Positions 7,415-15,302 of a DNA stretch of 15,302 nt are shown piece after piece (within the stretch, counting starts at the first letter, position 1; every line of letters starts with the position of its first letter). This DNA comes from Gammaproteobacteria bacterium UBA2955 (GTDB lineage Bacteria; Pseudomonadota; Gammaproteobacteria; Pseudomonadales; Azotimanducaceae): contig DEBN01000069.1 of the NCBI GenBank assembly GCA_002348825.1, positions 1-15,302 on the forward strand. Direction: 5' to 3'. A model generated the notes under the pieces. That model ran no database searches. It was not told where the DNA came from and saw only the letters and a list, made by a program, of their open reading frames with translations. The position numbers were made by a program, and so were the translations under genes.

Positions 7415-7602
7415 TAAGTTTTGGATGTAACTGCGAAAAATTCTATCGACCTCTGCGCACGCCTTCGCCTGCTGCAGCGGCAACGAACTTAACGCCCATC
7501 ACTATCTTGCTACCGTCCTTCGGTCCGAGGCCGGCAATTGAATTTGCCAATCTCATGGACTCCGAACGGCGCGCTTTATACCATAACCGCTCAGGTATAG
7601 AA
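7415..7602. other. Rest of the rpsB-map divergent intergenic region
   Basis: The two genes are read apart from each other across 7292-7602, so promoters for both operons must lie here or nearby. A TAGAAT (minus strand, 7440-7445) could be an rpsB -10 box, and TATACC (plus strand, 7577-7582) a map -10 box, but neither has a recognisable -35 at 16-18 nt. The map frame stays open upstream to a GTG at 7405, but that stretch does not look like MetAP. No RNA gene or repeat is seen. Confidence 0.4.
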
Positions 7603-8403
7603 ATGAGTTTTGATATGGTGGCACGGATCGAGAACGAGACCGATCTGGCAGGTATGCGCAGTGCTGGAAAAAAAGCAGCGGCTGTTCTCACGATGATCGG
7701 CCCACATGTGCAACCTGGCGTTACAACCGACCATTTAAACCAGCTTTGCCACGACTACATCGTCAACGAACTGCGCTGCATCCCGGCCCCGTTAAATTAT
7801 GGCGGCGGCGGCGGTCAGGAGCCGTTTCCTAAATCCATATGTACTTCTGTTAACCACGTGGTCTGTCACGGCATTCCATCACCCAGTAAGAAACTGAAAA
7901 ATGGCGATGTTCTGAACATCGACATTACCGTCATCGACAATGGCTATCACGGTGACAGCAGCAAAATGTTCTTCGCTGGCGAACCCAGCGTACTGGCCAA
8001 ACGACTCTCCAAAGTCACCCAAGACTGCCTCTACCGAGGCATAGAAGTGGTGCGGCCGGGCGCGCGTTTGGGCGATATTGGTCACGCCATTCAAAGTTAC
8101 GCCGAGGCCCAGCGTTTCACTGTGGTTCGAGAATTTTGCGGTCATGGCATCGGCAAAGACTTCCACGACGAACCACAAATTCTGCACTACGGCAGACCCG
8201 GAACCGGACAAATACTCGAACAAGGCATGAGTTTTACCATCGAACCCATGATCAATGCGGGTAAACGACAGATAAAGATTTTGCCGGATCAATGGACCGC
8301 GGTGACCAAAGATCACAAATTATCCGCCCAGTGGGAACACACTCTAATGGTCACCGCTGACGGCACCGAGATTTTCACACTCCGCGACGAAGAGCGGCTC
8401 TAG
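7603..8403 (+). CDS. map: Type I methionine aminopeptidase
   Basis: MetAP removes the initiator methionine from new proteins whose second residue is small. From ATG at 7603 it has 266 residues (E. coli 264). All five metal ligands are present: Asp107 and Asp118 (NIDITVIDNGYHGDSSKMF), His181 (FCGHGIGKDFH), Glu214 (FTIEPMINAG) and Glu245 (SAQWEHTLMVT), each exactly 10 above the E. coli number, plus His89 in VVCHGIP. A glycine-rich stretch, NYGGGGGQEPFPKS, replaces the shorter NYHGYPKS-like loop of E. coli near the substrate entrance. The ATG is chosen because AGG lies about 7 nt upstream and the family's N-terminus starts here; the frame is open farther up but carries no conserved sequence. It diverges from rpsB and is followed 6 nt later by glnD, the standard arrangement. 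Confidence 0.97.
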   Translation: MSFDMVARIENETDLAGMRSAGKKAAAVLTMIGPHVQPGVTTDHLNQLCHDYIVNELRCIPAPLNYGGGGGQEPFPKSICTSVNHVVCHGIPSPSKKLKNGDVLNIDITVIDNGYHGDSSKMFFAGEPSVLAKRLSKVTQDCLYRGIEVVRPGARLGDIGHAIQSYAEAQRFTVVREFCGHGIGKDFHDEPQILHYGRPGTGQILEQGMSFTIEPMINAGKRQIKILPDQWTAVTKDHKLSAQWEHTLMVTADGTEIFTLRDEERL

Positions 8404-8409
8404 CACTCG

Positions 8410-11031
8410 ATGAACCTTGCATCCGCGACCACCACTCGTAGGCAGCACCTAAACGAAGGTACGGCGGCCTTGGCCCAGCGCTACTGGCAAAATCAGCCTG
8501 TAGAAACGCTGATGGACGACTTGACCGAGCTCGCAGACCGTCTCGTGCTGGACGCTTGGACGGAGCATCTCGACGGACATTCCGACGTAGCGCTGTATGC
8601 AGTCGGCGGCTATGGACGCCGCGAATTACAACCCGGATCGGACATCGATCTATTGGTATTGGCCAAGCACCCGGAAAAATTACGCGTGCCCATCGAAGGT
8701 TTTCTGCGCGATGTATTCGACTTGAATTTAGAAGTTGGCCACAGTGTTCGCGACCTAAAAGGCTGCCTGCAACAGGCCCGCGCGGACATTACCGTCGCCA
8801 CGGCACTGTTCGAACGACGACTGATGGCCGGCGATGAAGCACTGGCGCAAAAACTTGATCAAAAACTTGCGCCCGATCGCGTGGGCTCAGCAAACGACTT
8901 CTTCCGCGCCAAGTACGCAGAACAAAAAAGCCGCCACGATAACTATTTAGACGCCGACTACAACCTTGAACCCAATATTAAGACATCCCCCGGCGGCCTG
9001 CGCGATATTCATACCGCGCTATGGCTCTGTCTGCGTCATTTCGAGACCACTAACACCGAGGAATTGGTCGCGCTGGGGATATTGAGCGAGCTTGAGCGCC
9101 AATGGCTAGACGACGGACGGCGCTTCCTCTGGTGGGTGCGTTATGGCCTGCACCTAATTGCCGGCCGCAAAGAGGATAATTTGAGGTTCGCACACCAACG
9201 TGAATTGGCCCAGCGACTGGGATTTATAGATACCGATGCTAAATCCGGCGTCGAGTTATTTATGTTCCACTACTACCGCCATGTGCTCGCATTGACCGAA
9301 GTCAATGACATCATCATCCAATTTTTTCGCGAGCGCTCCGATAAACCGAAACGCGACAAGGTTGAACTCATCAACAGCCAATTTGCGCTGCGCAACAAAC
9401 ACATTGAAATCCGCAGCGATGAGGTATTTCGCGACAATCCGGCGGCGCTGCTGGAGATGTTCGTTATAATCGCACAGCGTGAGGACGTCGAGGGCGTGAG
9501 CGCCGTCACCATTCGCCGCATCCGCGAGTCGCTGCATCTAATCGACGACGAATTTCGTCACAAACCAGAGCACACGCAACTGTTTATGCGCTTGCTAAAA
9601 GCGCCCTTTAACATCGTCACTCAACTCACACGCATGCGCCGCTATGGCGTACTCGCGCGTTACATCCCTGAGTTCGCACAAATCGTCGGGCAAATGCAGC
9701 ACGACTTGTTTCATGTGTACACGGTAGATGCGCATACCATGATGGTAATTGGCAATATGCGCAGGTTCCGCTATCCGGAGGCGCTCGTACATACGCCGGT
9801 AGCACACCACTGCGTGCACGCCATCCCAAAACCCGAGTTGCTGTATATCGCCGGGCTTTATCACGACATTGGCAAAGGTCGCGGCGGCGACCACTCGGCG
9901 CTTGGATCAATCGATGCAAAGCTGTTTTGTCAGCGCCATCAACTGAATACCGCGGATACCGACATCGTCTGTTGGCTGGTCGAGCAACATCTCTATATGT
10001 CGAGCGTAGCGCAACATCAGGACATCTATGACCCTGAGGTGGTGCAGGACTTTGCGCGCGAGGTGCGCTCCGAGATGCGTCTGAATTATCTTTACGCGTT
10101 AACGGTCGCAGACATAAACGCGACCAATCCAACACTATGGAACAGCTGGCGTGCGAGCTTATTGCGGCACTTATATAGCGAAACGCGGAAAGCTTTGAAA
10201 AACGGTCTGGCGTCGCTGCCCGACCGCGCGAACGCAATCCTAGCTTGTCAAGAAAGTGCCCTCGAACGCCTCGTTGAAACCGAAGACGCGCAACCGGAGC
10301 AGGTACACGCACTATGGCAAGACCTAGGCGAGGATTTGTTCTTACGGCACCCGCCCGCGCAAATCGCGCAGCTGAGTGCACAATTACTGCGCCACAAAGA
10401 TGCGGACCAAGTATTCGTGCATCTCGAGGACACGCCGACTCAATCCGGTGGCGAAGGGGCCACCCAAATTTATCTGATGCTACCGGACCGACCCGGGGTA
10501 TTTGCAGCGATCGTCACGAGTTTAAGCAAATTAAACTTGTCGATTGTTGACGCCAGCATTCATACCAGCCCTTCGGGACGCTGCTTTAACGCGCTTACTG
10601 TGCTAACCCAGGAAGGCGAGGCTATCGGCGAACAAACCAGCTCTAGACAGCGTATCTGTGATTCCTTAATCGCCAGCTTAAGCGACGAAGTTTTAGACAC
10701 CTCCCGCGAAGAGCGCAGAATACCCCGCCAGCTTAGGGAACTGCCATGGCCGACCGAAGTTGAGGTCACTACCGAGGAGGACTTAACCACAATCAGCATT
10801 CTGGCCGCCGATCGTCCAGGTCTGCTCGCACACTTAGGCTTATTGTTCATGGAAATGAAGCTAACCCTGCTTTCGGCTCGAATTACCACGCTAGGCGAGC
10901 GCGTAGAGGATATCTTTATCGTGCAGAACGAGCACGGCGAAGGTTTATGCAATAGCGAAGAAATCTACACCCTGAAGCATACATTGCGGCAACGGCTGGA
11001 CAGCGAATTGGGCAAAACAATTGGAGCATAA
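8410..11031 (+). CDS. glnD: Bifunctional [protein-PII] uridylyltransferase / uridylyl-removing enzyme
   Basis: GlnD senses glutamine and adds UMP to, or removes it from, the PII proteins GlnB/GlnK, thereby controlling glutamine synthetase and the Ntr response. It has 873 residues (E. coli 890). Domain order is normal: nucleotidyltransferase with GGYGRRELQPGSDIDLL (residues 66-82, catalytic Asp78 and Asp80); a helical linker with TSPGGLRDIHTALW; an HD hydrolase domain with LYHDIGKGRGGDHSALG (His485-Asp486); then two C-terminal ACT domains starting near residues 686 (YLMLPDRPGVFAAIV) and 793 (SILAADRPGLLAHLG), the glutamine-sensing part. All key residues are intact. The ATG is 6 nt after the map stop, with no good Shine-Dalgarno, so coupling to map is likely. 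Neither glnB nor glnA is in the window. Confidence 0.97.
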   Translation: MNLASATTTRRQHLNEGTAALAQRYWQNQPVETLMDDLTELADRLVLDAWTEHLDGHSDVALYAVGGYGRRELQPGSDIDLLVLAKHPEKLRVPIEGFLRDVFDLNLEVGHSVRDLKGCLQQARADITVATALFERRLMAGDEALAQKLDQKLAPDRVGSANDFFRAKYAEQKSRHDNYLDADYNLEPNIKTSPGGLRDIHTALWLCLRHFETTNTEELVALGILSELERQWLDDGRRFLWWVRYGLHLIAGRKEDNLRFAHQRELAQRLGFIDTDAKSGVELFMFHYYRHVLALTEVNDIIIQFFRERSDKPKRDKVELINSQFALRNKHIEIRSDEVFRDNPAALLEMFVIIAQREDVEGVSAVTIRRIRESLHLIDDEFRHKPEHTQLFMRLLKAPFNIVTQLTRMRRYGVLARYIPEFAQIVGQMQHDLFHVYTVDAHTMMVIGNMRRFRYPEALVHTPVAHHCVHAIPKPELLYIAGLYHDIGKGRGGDHSALGSIDAKLFCQRHQLNTADTDIVCWLVEQHLYMSSVAQHQDIYDPEVVQDFAREVRSEMRLNYLYALTVADINATNPTLWNSWRASLLRHLYSETRKALKNGLASLPDRANAILACQESALERLVETEDAQPEQVHALWQDLGEDLFLRHPPAQIAQLSAQLLRHKDADQVFVHLEDTPTQSGGEGATQIYLMLPDRPGVFAAIVTSLSKLNLSIVDASIHTSPSGRCFNALTVLTQEGEAIGEQTSSRQRICDSLIASLSDEVLDTSREERRIPRQLRELPWPTEVEVTTEEDLTTISILAADRPGLLAHLGLLFMEMKLTLLSARITTLGERVEDIFIVQNEHGEGLCNSEEIYTLKHTLRQRLDSELGKTIGA
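11023..11026 (+). promoter_or_regulatory. Shine-Dalgarno GGAG supporting the dapC TTG start
   Basis: GGAG lies within the last codons of glnD, 10 nt before TTG at 11037. The downstream sequence NPKLELLQSYPFEKLR matches the usual DapC N-terminus, so the TTG is well supported. Confidence 0.6.
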
Positions 11032-11036
11032 ACGCC

Positions 11037-12251
11037 TTGGCGACCAACCCTAAACTTGAATTATTGCAATCCTATCCGTTTGAAAAACTCAGAGCGGCGT
11101 TAGCCAACAGCGCTTATGAGGGCGAACTTGCCCATATCGCGCTATCTATTGGGGAACCCAAACACCCTCCACCAAATTTCGTGATCGATATTCTGTGCGA
11201 CACCGGCGCCATGACCCAACACCTCGCAACCTATCCAGCAACTCGGGGTAGCGACGCGTTGCGCCACGCCGTTGCGGCCTGGTTGCGCAATCGGTTCACT
11301 GTCACCGCATCTGCCGAGCGGCACATCTTACCCGTGAACGGCACACGCGAAGCGTTGTTTGCTTTTGCTCAGGCTGTGCTAAGCGGGCATAACAAAAGTT
11401 TGGTTGGCATGCCCAATCCGTTCTACCAAATCTATGAGGGCGCCGCTTTGCTGGCAGGGGCCCAGCCCTATTACATTGCAAATACCGCGGACAGCGACTA
11501 CGCCGCAGACTTTGACGCCGTCACCGATGCGACATGGGACGCGATGGAGCTGCTGTACATTTGTTCGCCCGGTAATCCAACCGGACACCTGATCAGCGAT
11601 TCGCAGATGCAACGTCTCATAGAAAGGGCGCACCGCCACGACTTCATCATTGCTGCAGACGAGTGTTATTCGGAGATTTACTTCTCCGAACAAACACGAC
11701 CTAGCAGCCTGCTTGCCGCAAGCGAGGCCATGGGGAACCGAGAGTTTGCGCGTTGTGTGGTATTCCACAGCTTGTCGAAGCGTTCAAACCTGCCCGGCTT
11801 GCGCAGTGGTTTCGTCGCCGGCGACGCCGACATCATAGAAAAATTCCTGCACTACCGGACCTATCATGGCTGCGCTATGGGAACACACCAGCAACACGCG
11901 AGCACTATGGCTTGGCAGGACGAGGCTCACGTCCAGAGCAATCGAGCGCTGTACCAGGAGAAATTCGATGCGGTAACCAAAATATTAGCGCCCCACTACG
12001 ATGTGCGGCAGCCCGAAGGTGGCTTTTATCACTGGCTGCCTACGCCAACAAACGATTTAAGCTTTTGTCAGTCTCTATACGCACAACAACACATCACGGT
12101 AATGCCGGGGTCATTTCTTGGGCGCGATCAGGCGATGTTAGGTAATCCTGGCGCTAACCACGTGCGCGTCGCCTGGGTGGCGCCACTGGCGGCCTGCATG
12201 GACGCGGCTCATCGATTAGCCGACTTCGCCGACCAGCTGAGCAAAAACTGA
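11037..12251 (+). CDS. dapC: Succinyldiaminopimelate transaminase (DapC)
   Basis: DapC transfers an amino group from glutamate to N-succinyl-2-amino-6-ketopimelate, giving N-succinyl-LL-DAP. It is a fold-type I PLP aminotransferase of 404 residues. Visible are LELLQSYPFEKLRA at the start, SIGEPKHPPP, NGTREALFAFAQAVL, PNPFYQIYEGAALLAGAQPYY (the wedge before the cofactor site, split over this region), NPTG at 180-183, Asp208 in AADECYSEIYF for the PLP ring nitrogen, and the Schiff-base Lys248 in SLSKRSNLPGLRSGF. Sequence alone could be read as a general aspartate aminotransferase relative, but the start motif and its place between glnD and dapD-dapE make DapC clear. The start is TTG (11037), 5 nt after the glnD stop. 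Many enterics lack a dedicated DapC and use ArgD, so its presence separates this organism from them. Confidence 0.94.
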   Translation: MATNPKLELLQSYPFEKLRAALANSAYEGELAHIALSIGEPKHPPPNFVIDILCDTGAMTQHLATYPATRGSDALRHAVAAWLRNRFTVTASAERHILPVNGTREALFAFAQAVLSGHNKSLVGMPNPFYQIYEGAALLAGAQPYYIANTADSDYAADFDAVTDATWDAMELLYICSPGNPTGHLISDSQMQRLIERAHRHDFIIAADECYSEIYFSEQTRPSSLLAASEAMGNREFARCVVFHSLSKRSNLPGLRSGFVAGDADIIEKFLHYRTYHGCAMGTHQQHASTMAWQDEAHVQSNRALYQEKFDAVTKILAPHYDVRQPEGGFYHWLPTPTNDLSFCQSLYAQQHITVMPGSFLGRDQAMLGNPGANHVRVAWVAPLAACMDAAHRLADFADQLSKN

Positions 12252-12305
12252 CCGCAAGATAGGCGGAAACAGCAATACCAAGGACGGCTGTAGTATCATT
12301 TAGCG

Positions 12306-12334
12306 CTCGGCACGTCGCACCCGTGGGTGCTGAG
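12306..12334 (+). promoter_or_regulatory. Two competing hairpins in the dapC-dapD gap
   Basis: CTCGGCAC (12306-12313) can pair with GTGCTGAG (12327-12334), eight pairs including one G-U. The same 3' arm can instead pair with GCACC (12317-12321) to give GCACC-CGTG-GGTGC. The two forms exclude each other. No T-run follows, so it is not a standard terminator. It could be a leader structure or processing site before dapD; I infer this from pairing only. Confidence 0.4.
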
Positions 12335-12361
12335 ACCTTGATCATTTAACGCGAAGGAATC

Positions 12362-13363
12362 ATGACAGAAATTTTTGCTTTCGGCCTCGGCTTGGCTCGG
12401 TACAGCGCGCGCGGCGCGATGCTGGACTGCTTTTTCCCGCAACCAGTGCTTCAGCCCCGAGGCGAAGTACTGCAAGCCATCGCCGAATTACCTGCAGGCA
12501 CCAGTAACATCAACGCAGATCAAGCCCAAGCTATAGATCAAGCCGTTGGCGGCGGCATCGCTGGCACCACATTCGCCGATGCCACCCGAAAGCTCGTGGC
12601 CGTCCGTCTAGACACCGATGCAGCGATCGCGGACACCGCAGAGGCCTACTTAAAATTGCACTTGCTGTCCCATCGCTTATGTTTGCCGAACAGTCTTAAT
12701 CTAGATGGAATCTTCGCCCATCTGCCGAACGTAGCTTGGACCTCAGTCGGCCCAATCGCTATCGAAGAACTGCCCGAAGCGATCACAAAAGCCCATCTCA
12801 ACCATCAGCAGCTCGAAGTTTTCGCGGTCGACAAGTTTCCCAAAATGGTCAATTACGTGGTGCCCACCGGTGTGCGCATTGCCGATGCCAGTCGTATCCG
12901 ACTGGGCGCATACCTAGGCGACGGCACTACGGTGATGCACGAGGGTTTTGTAAACTTTAACGCGGGAGCACTTGGGCCAAATATGGTGGAGGGCCGAATC
13001 TCGCAGGGCGTGACGCTAGGATCGGGAAGCGACCTAGGCGGCAGCGCGAGCACCATGGGCACGCTCTCAGGTGGCGGCAACATCAACATCAGCATTGGTG
13101 AGAACTGTTTGATTGGCGCTAATGCAGGCACCGGCATTCCACTCGGCGACCGCTGCACCATTGAAGCCGGTCTGTACATTACCGCCGGCATGGGGATCTC
13201 TTTGGTCGACGAGTTCGGCGAGGTAATGAGCACCGTGAAAGCCCGGGAATTGGCCGGAAAGTCGGACATGTTGTTCATTCGCGACAGTCAGAACGGCAAC
13301 ATAGTCTGTCGCACCAACCGCAAAGCCATCGAACTTAATGACCAATTACATCAGCACAACTGA
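12362..13363 (+). CDS. dapD: 2,3,4,5-tetrahydropyridine-2,6-dicarboxylate N-succinyltransferase, long form
   Basis: DapD transfers succinyl from succinyl-CoA to tetrahydrodipicolinate, committing it to the succinylase branch of DAP/lysine synthesis; it acts as a cytosolic trimer. At 333 residues it is the long type found in Pseudomonas (about 344), not the 274-residue enteric form. The N-terminal domain has TAEAYLKLHLLSHRL and LPNVAWTSVGPIAIEEL. From about residue 170 a left-handed beta-helix follows: GVRIADASRIRLGAYLGDG, TTVMHEGFVNFNAGALG, SGSDLGGSASTMGTLSGGGN, CLIGANAGTGIPLGDRC. It ends in AIELNDQLHQHN, very like the Pseudomonas ELNEALHAHN. A GAAGGA site sits 3 nt before the ATG, slightly tight. 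It stands 110 nt after dapC and 8 nt before dapE. Confidence 0.97.
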   Translation: MTEIFAFGLGLARYSARGAMLDCFFPQPVLQPRGEVLQAIAELPAGTSNINADQAQAIDQAVGGGIAGTTFADATRKLVAVRLDTDAAIADTAEAYLKLHLLSHRLCLPNSLNLDGIFAHLPNVAWTSVGPIAIEELPEAITKAHLNHQQLEVFAVDKFPKMVNYVVPTGVRIADASRIRLGAYLGDGTTVMHEGFVNFNAGALGPNMVEGRISQGVTLGSGSDLGGSASTMGTLSGGGNINISIGENCLIGANAGTGIPLGDRCTIEAGLYITAGMGISLVDEFGEVMSTVKARELAGKSDMLFIRDSQNGNIVCRTNRKAIELNDQLHQHN

Positions 13364-13371
13364 CCACTTAG

Positions 13372-14541
13372 ATGGACGCCAGCAACCCTGTTCTAAACCT
13401 CACCTGCGAACTAATTCGGCGGGTATCAGTCACACCCGAAGATGCAGGGTGCCAGACCATTATCGGCGAATATCTAAGCAAACTGGGATTTTCGCTGCGC
13501 CAGTTTAATGCCCATGGTGTCCACAACCTATGGGCCAGCTTTGGCCGCGGGAGTCCGCACTTACTGTTCGCCGGGCATACGGATGTCGTGCCGTCGGGAC
13601 CACTGGAACAATGGCACAGCCCCCCCTTCGAACCCACAATAAAAGATGGCTTATTAGTCGGCAGAGGTGCCGCCGACATGAAGTCCAGTCTGGCCGCAAT
13701 GTTGGTGGCCGTGGAAAATCACTTGCAGCGGTCCGATCTATCTGGAACCTTAAGCTTTCTGATTACCAGTGATGAAGAAGGTGAGGCCACCCACGGTACT
13801 GCTCATGCCATCCGTGAACTCAACGCAGAAGGCATCCGCCCAGATTTCTGCATCGTTGGCGAACCCAGTTCGTACCAACGACTAGGCGATGTCGTACGCT
13901 GCGGCAGACGCGGCTCGTTAAATGCACGCCTCACTGCGCGTGGTGTGCAGGGCCATGTGGCCTACCCTGATGACGCCGACAATCCGATACATAGCGCGAT
14001 GCCGGTGCTCGCCACTCTGGCCGCTACCGTCTGGGATCAAGGCAATGACTTTTATCCACCTACATCGCTACAAATCTCTAACATCCAGTCAGGCACCGGT
14101 GCAACCAATGTTATTCCCGGCAGCTTAACCACCGACTTTAATCTGCGTTTTAATACCGAACAGACCGCCGCGGGACTTCAAACGCAGATTGAGGAGACGC
14201 TAGGGTCCGCGGGGCTGCAGTTCGACATAGACTGGCATCTTTCCGGCGCACCCTTCCTAACGCAGCCGGGACGCCTCAGCGCCGCCGTAGACGCCGCGAT
14301 ACGCAAAGAAACTGGCCTAACAACCGAGATGAGCACCTCTGGCGGCACGTCAGACGGGCGCTTTATTGCGCCTTGGGAAAATCATCCTGAGGGCCCGGTA
14401 GAGGTAATCGAACTCGGGCACGTTAATGCCACAATTCATAAAGTCAACGAGTCTGTGCGAATCGATGACTTGCAGCCGCTCGCGCGCATCTACAGCGGCA
14501 TCATTGAGCATTTATTTACCGCCGCCAAGAACGCGCTGTGA
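13372..14541 (+). CDS. dapE: Succinyl-diaminopimelate desuccinylase
   Basis: DapE hydrolyses N-succinyl-LL-DAP to LL-DAP and succinate, completing the succinylase branch begun by DapD and DapC. It is an M20-family di-zinc enzyme of 389 residues (E. coli 375). Ligands are visible: His69 in FAGHTDVVPSGPLEQW, bridging Asp102 in GRGAADMKSSLAAM, Glu135-Glu136 in SDEEGEATHGT, Glu164 in IVGEPS, and His356 in NATIHKVNES. The dimerisation domain has RGVQGHVAYPDDADNPIHSA and QSGTGATNVIPG. The ATG is 8 nt after the dapD stop, with no clear ribosome site, so coupling is likely. The stop overlaps the next gene's GTG start by 4 nt. Confidence 0.97.
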   Translation: MDASNPVLNLTCELIRRVSVTPEDAGCQTIIGEYLSKLGFSLRQFNAHGVHNLWASFGRGSPHLLFAGHTDVVPSGPLEQWHSPPFEPTIKDGLLVGRGAADMKSSLAAMLVAVENHLQRSDLSGTLSFLITSDEEGEATHGTAHAIRELNAEGIRPDFCIVGEPSSYQRLGDVVRCGRRGSLNARLTARGVQGHVAYPDDADNPIHSAMPVLATLAATVWDQGNDFYPPTSLQISNIQSGTGATNVIPGSLTTDFNLRFNTEQTAAGLQTQIEETLGSAGLQFDIDWHLSGAPFLTQPGRLSAAVDAAIRKETGLTTEMSTSGGTSDGRFIAPWENHPEGPVEVIELGHVNATIHKVNESVRIDDLQPLARIYSGIIEHLFTAAKNAL

Positions 14542-15302
14542 AGCGATTTGCCCTCATTACAGCCTTACTGCTACTTATAGGCCTGCCACTCGCCATTGCC
14601 TCACTGCCCGCCAGCCTGACCCAACACGCCGTTGCCAGATTACCCGCGGTCGACGCCATTCGCTATGGCGGTTCTGTCTGGAATGGCCGAGCTACAATCA
14701 TTATTCGAGGCGGCCCCACCGGCGAGCTTAAGTGGCATCTAAGCCAACTACGCGACGACCAAAGCACCGCTCCGCTCAACCTGCAGCCAACTTTCGACTG
14801 GTCTTTTACCAATGCGGAAATCCAACTAGCCGGCCGCATCGGCGTCGGCCCGGCCGCTGTCATACTGCAAACCGAGGGGACAATAAACAGCGCGGCGCTT
14901 GCGTCGGTCTTGAATCCGTTCGATATTTTCCTAAGCGGTGACTTTACCTTAGCCCCTAGCCGCGTGCGTATGCCCTACAACGCAAGCACTCTGACACAGC
15001 TGGATTTAGCCGCGCCACTCGAGCTGACATGGAGCGGTGGCCAGGTGAGTTACATCCTGGCAAACCAGTTTAATCAAATTACCCTACCCGCCCTACAGGC
15101 GCGCTTGATCACAGAACAGAACGATGGCGTCACCGCAACAATTTCGCCGTTTTCGAGTCCGGCGCAACTGTTGGATTTAACACTGCGTACCGGCGGTTGG
15201 GTTCATATTCGCCTTCGCCGCCGGTTTTTTGACCTAATGGCCCAACCCTGGCCCAGCGATCAAGCGCCCGATGAGATCGTGATGGAGATCGAGCGTCAGA
15301 TT
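14538..15302 (+). CDS. gspN: Type II secretion system protein N (GspN-like), partial at right edge
   Basis: GspN is a small inner-membrane-anchored accessory protein of some type II secretion systems; its role is poorly defined. The frame starts at GTG 14538, overlapping the dapE stop (GTGA), and stays open for 255 codons to the edge, close to the usual full length of about 250. Residues 2-25 form one N-terminal membrane segment, KRFALITALLLLIGLPLAIA, after a short basic start. It is followed by the family pattern GGSVWNGRATIIIRGGPTGELKWHLSQL, shown in part as GSVWNGRA and GELKWHLS, and alternating beta-like stretches such as IQLAGRIGVG and GDFTLAPSRVRMPY. There is no enzyme motif. No other secretion gene is in the window, so gspC and others may follow outside it or the gene may stand alone. 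Family assignment rests on the WNGRA-type motif and overall pattern and is moderately sure. Confidence 0.72.
   Translation, partial: MKRFALITALLLLIGLPLAIASLPASLTQHAVARLPAVDAIRYGGSVWNGRATIIIRGGPTGELKWHLSQLRDDQSTAPLNLQPTFDWSFTNAEIQLAGRIGVGPAAVILQTEGTINSAALASVLNPFDIFLSGDFTLAPSRVRMPYNASTLTQLDLAAPLELTWSGGQVSYILANQFNQITLPALQARLITEQNDGVTATISPFSSPAQLLDLTLRTGGWVHIRLRRRFFDLMAQPWPSDQAPDEIVMEIERQI

Noticed and set aside
7440..7445. TAGAAT as a -10 box for rpsB
   Set aside because: No -35-like hexamer occurs 16-18 nt upstream and no extended -10 TG is present, so I do not call a promoter.
7405..7602. 66-codon upstream extension of map from a GTG
   Set aside because: The sequence has no MetAP similarity, lies over the divergent promoter and leader region, and the ATG at 7603 has a ribosome site and the right family length.
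9626..10381. Minus-strand ORF of 251 codons inside glnD
   Set aside because: It mirrors glnD codons, is rich in Arg, Ala and Cys, and glnD is intact across the whole stretch.
12294..12299. TATCAT as a -10 box for dapD
   Set aside because: There is no matching -35 at 16-18 nt, and no extended -10.

Overview
This window is a piece of a gammaproteobacterial chromosome with GC content near 55% (estimated by eye). It is centred on the conserved rpsB/map divergence point. Every gene belongs to a recognisable core family. The long form of DapD, the presence of DapC, and the map-glnD-dapC-dapD-dapE order point to the Pseudomonas side of the Gammaproteobacteria rather than the enterics. I cannot place it to genus. 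I see no mobile element, CRISPR array, tRNA or phage gene.

Left half (minus strand, reading from 7291 down to 1): rpsB (S2), tsf (EF-Ts), pyrH (UMP kinase), frr (ribosome recycling factor), uppS (undecaprenyl-PP synthase), cdsA (CDP-diglyceride synthase), rseP (site-2 protease) and bamA. The last runs off the left edge in POTRA domain 5. The genes are almost continuous: gaps are 3 nt (rpsB-tsf), 1 nt (tsf-pyrH), about 100 nt (pyrH-frr), 17 nt (frr-uppS), 7 nt (uppS-cdsA), an overlapping TGATG (cdsA-rseP) and 34 nt (rseP-bamA). This looks like one long operon joining translation factors to envelope lipid and outer-membrane assembly genes. The usual member dxr (DXP reductoisomerase) is missing from both places where it sits in E. 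coli and Pseudomonas.

Divergent intergenic region (7292-7602): on the minus side it holds a G-rich leader with hairpin potential, a candidate S2 autoregulatory leader. No clear sigma-70 promoter can be read in either direction.

Right half (plus strand, 7603 to the right edge): map (methionine aminopeptidase), glnD (PII uridylyltransferase/UR), dapC, dapD and dapE (three consecutive steps of the succinylase branch of DAP/lysine synthesis), then a GspN-like type II secretion gene that overlaps dapE by 4 nt and is still open at the right edge. Together dapD, dapC and dapE turn tetrahydrodipicolinate into LL-DAP for peptidoglycan and lysine. GlnD upstream senses glutamine to control nitrogen metabolism.

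The main points of interest are the missing dxr, a 50-residue acidic Ala-rich tail on S2, a GG-Asp-Phe variant of the normally GGE-type motif in UppS, repeated use of TTG starts (bamA, pyrH, dapC), possible RNA structures before rpsB and dapD, and a gspN gene attached to the dap operon. I did not find a convincing undescribed system; this is mostly a well-conserved core region with local oddities.
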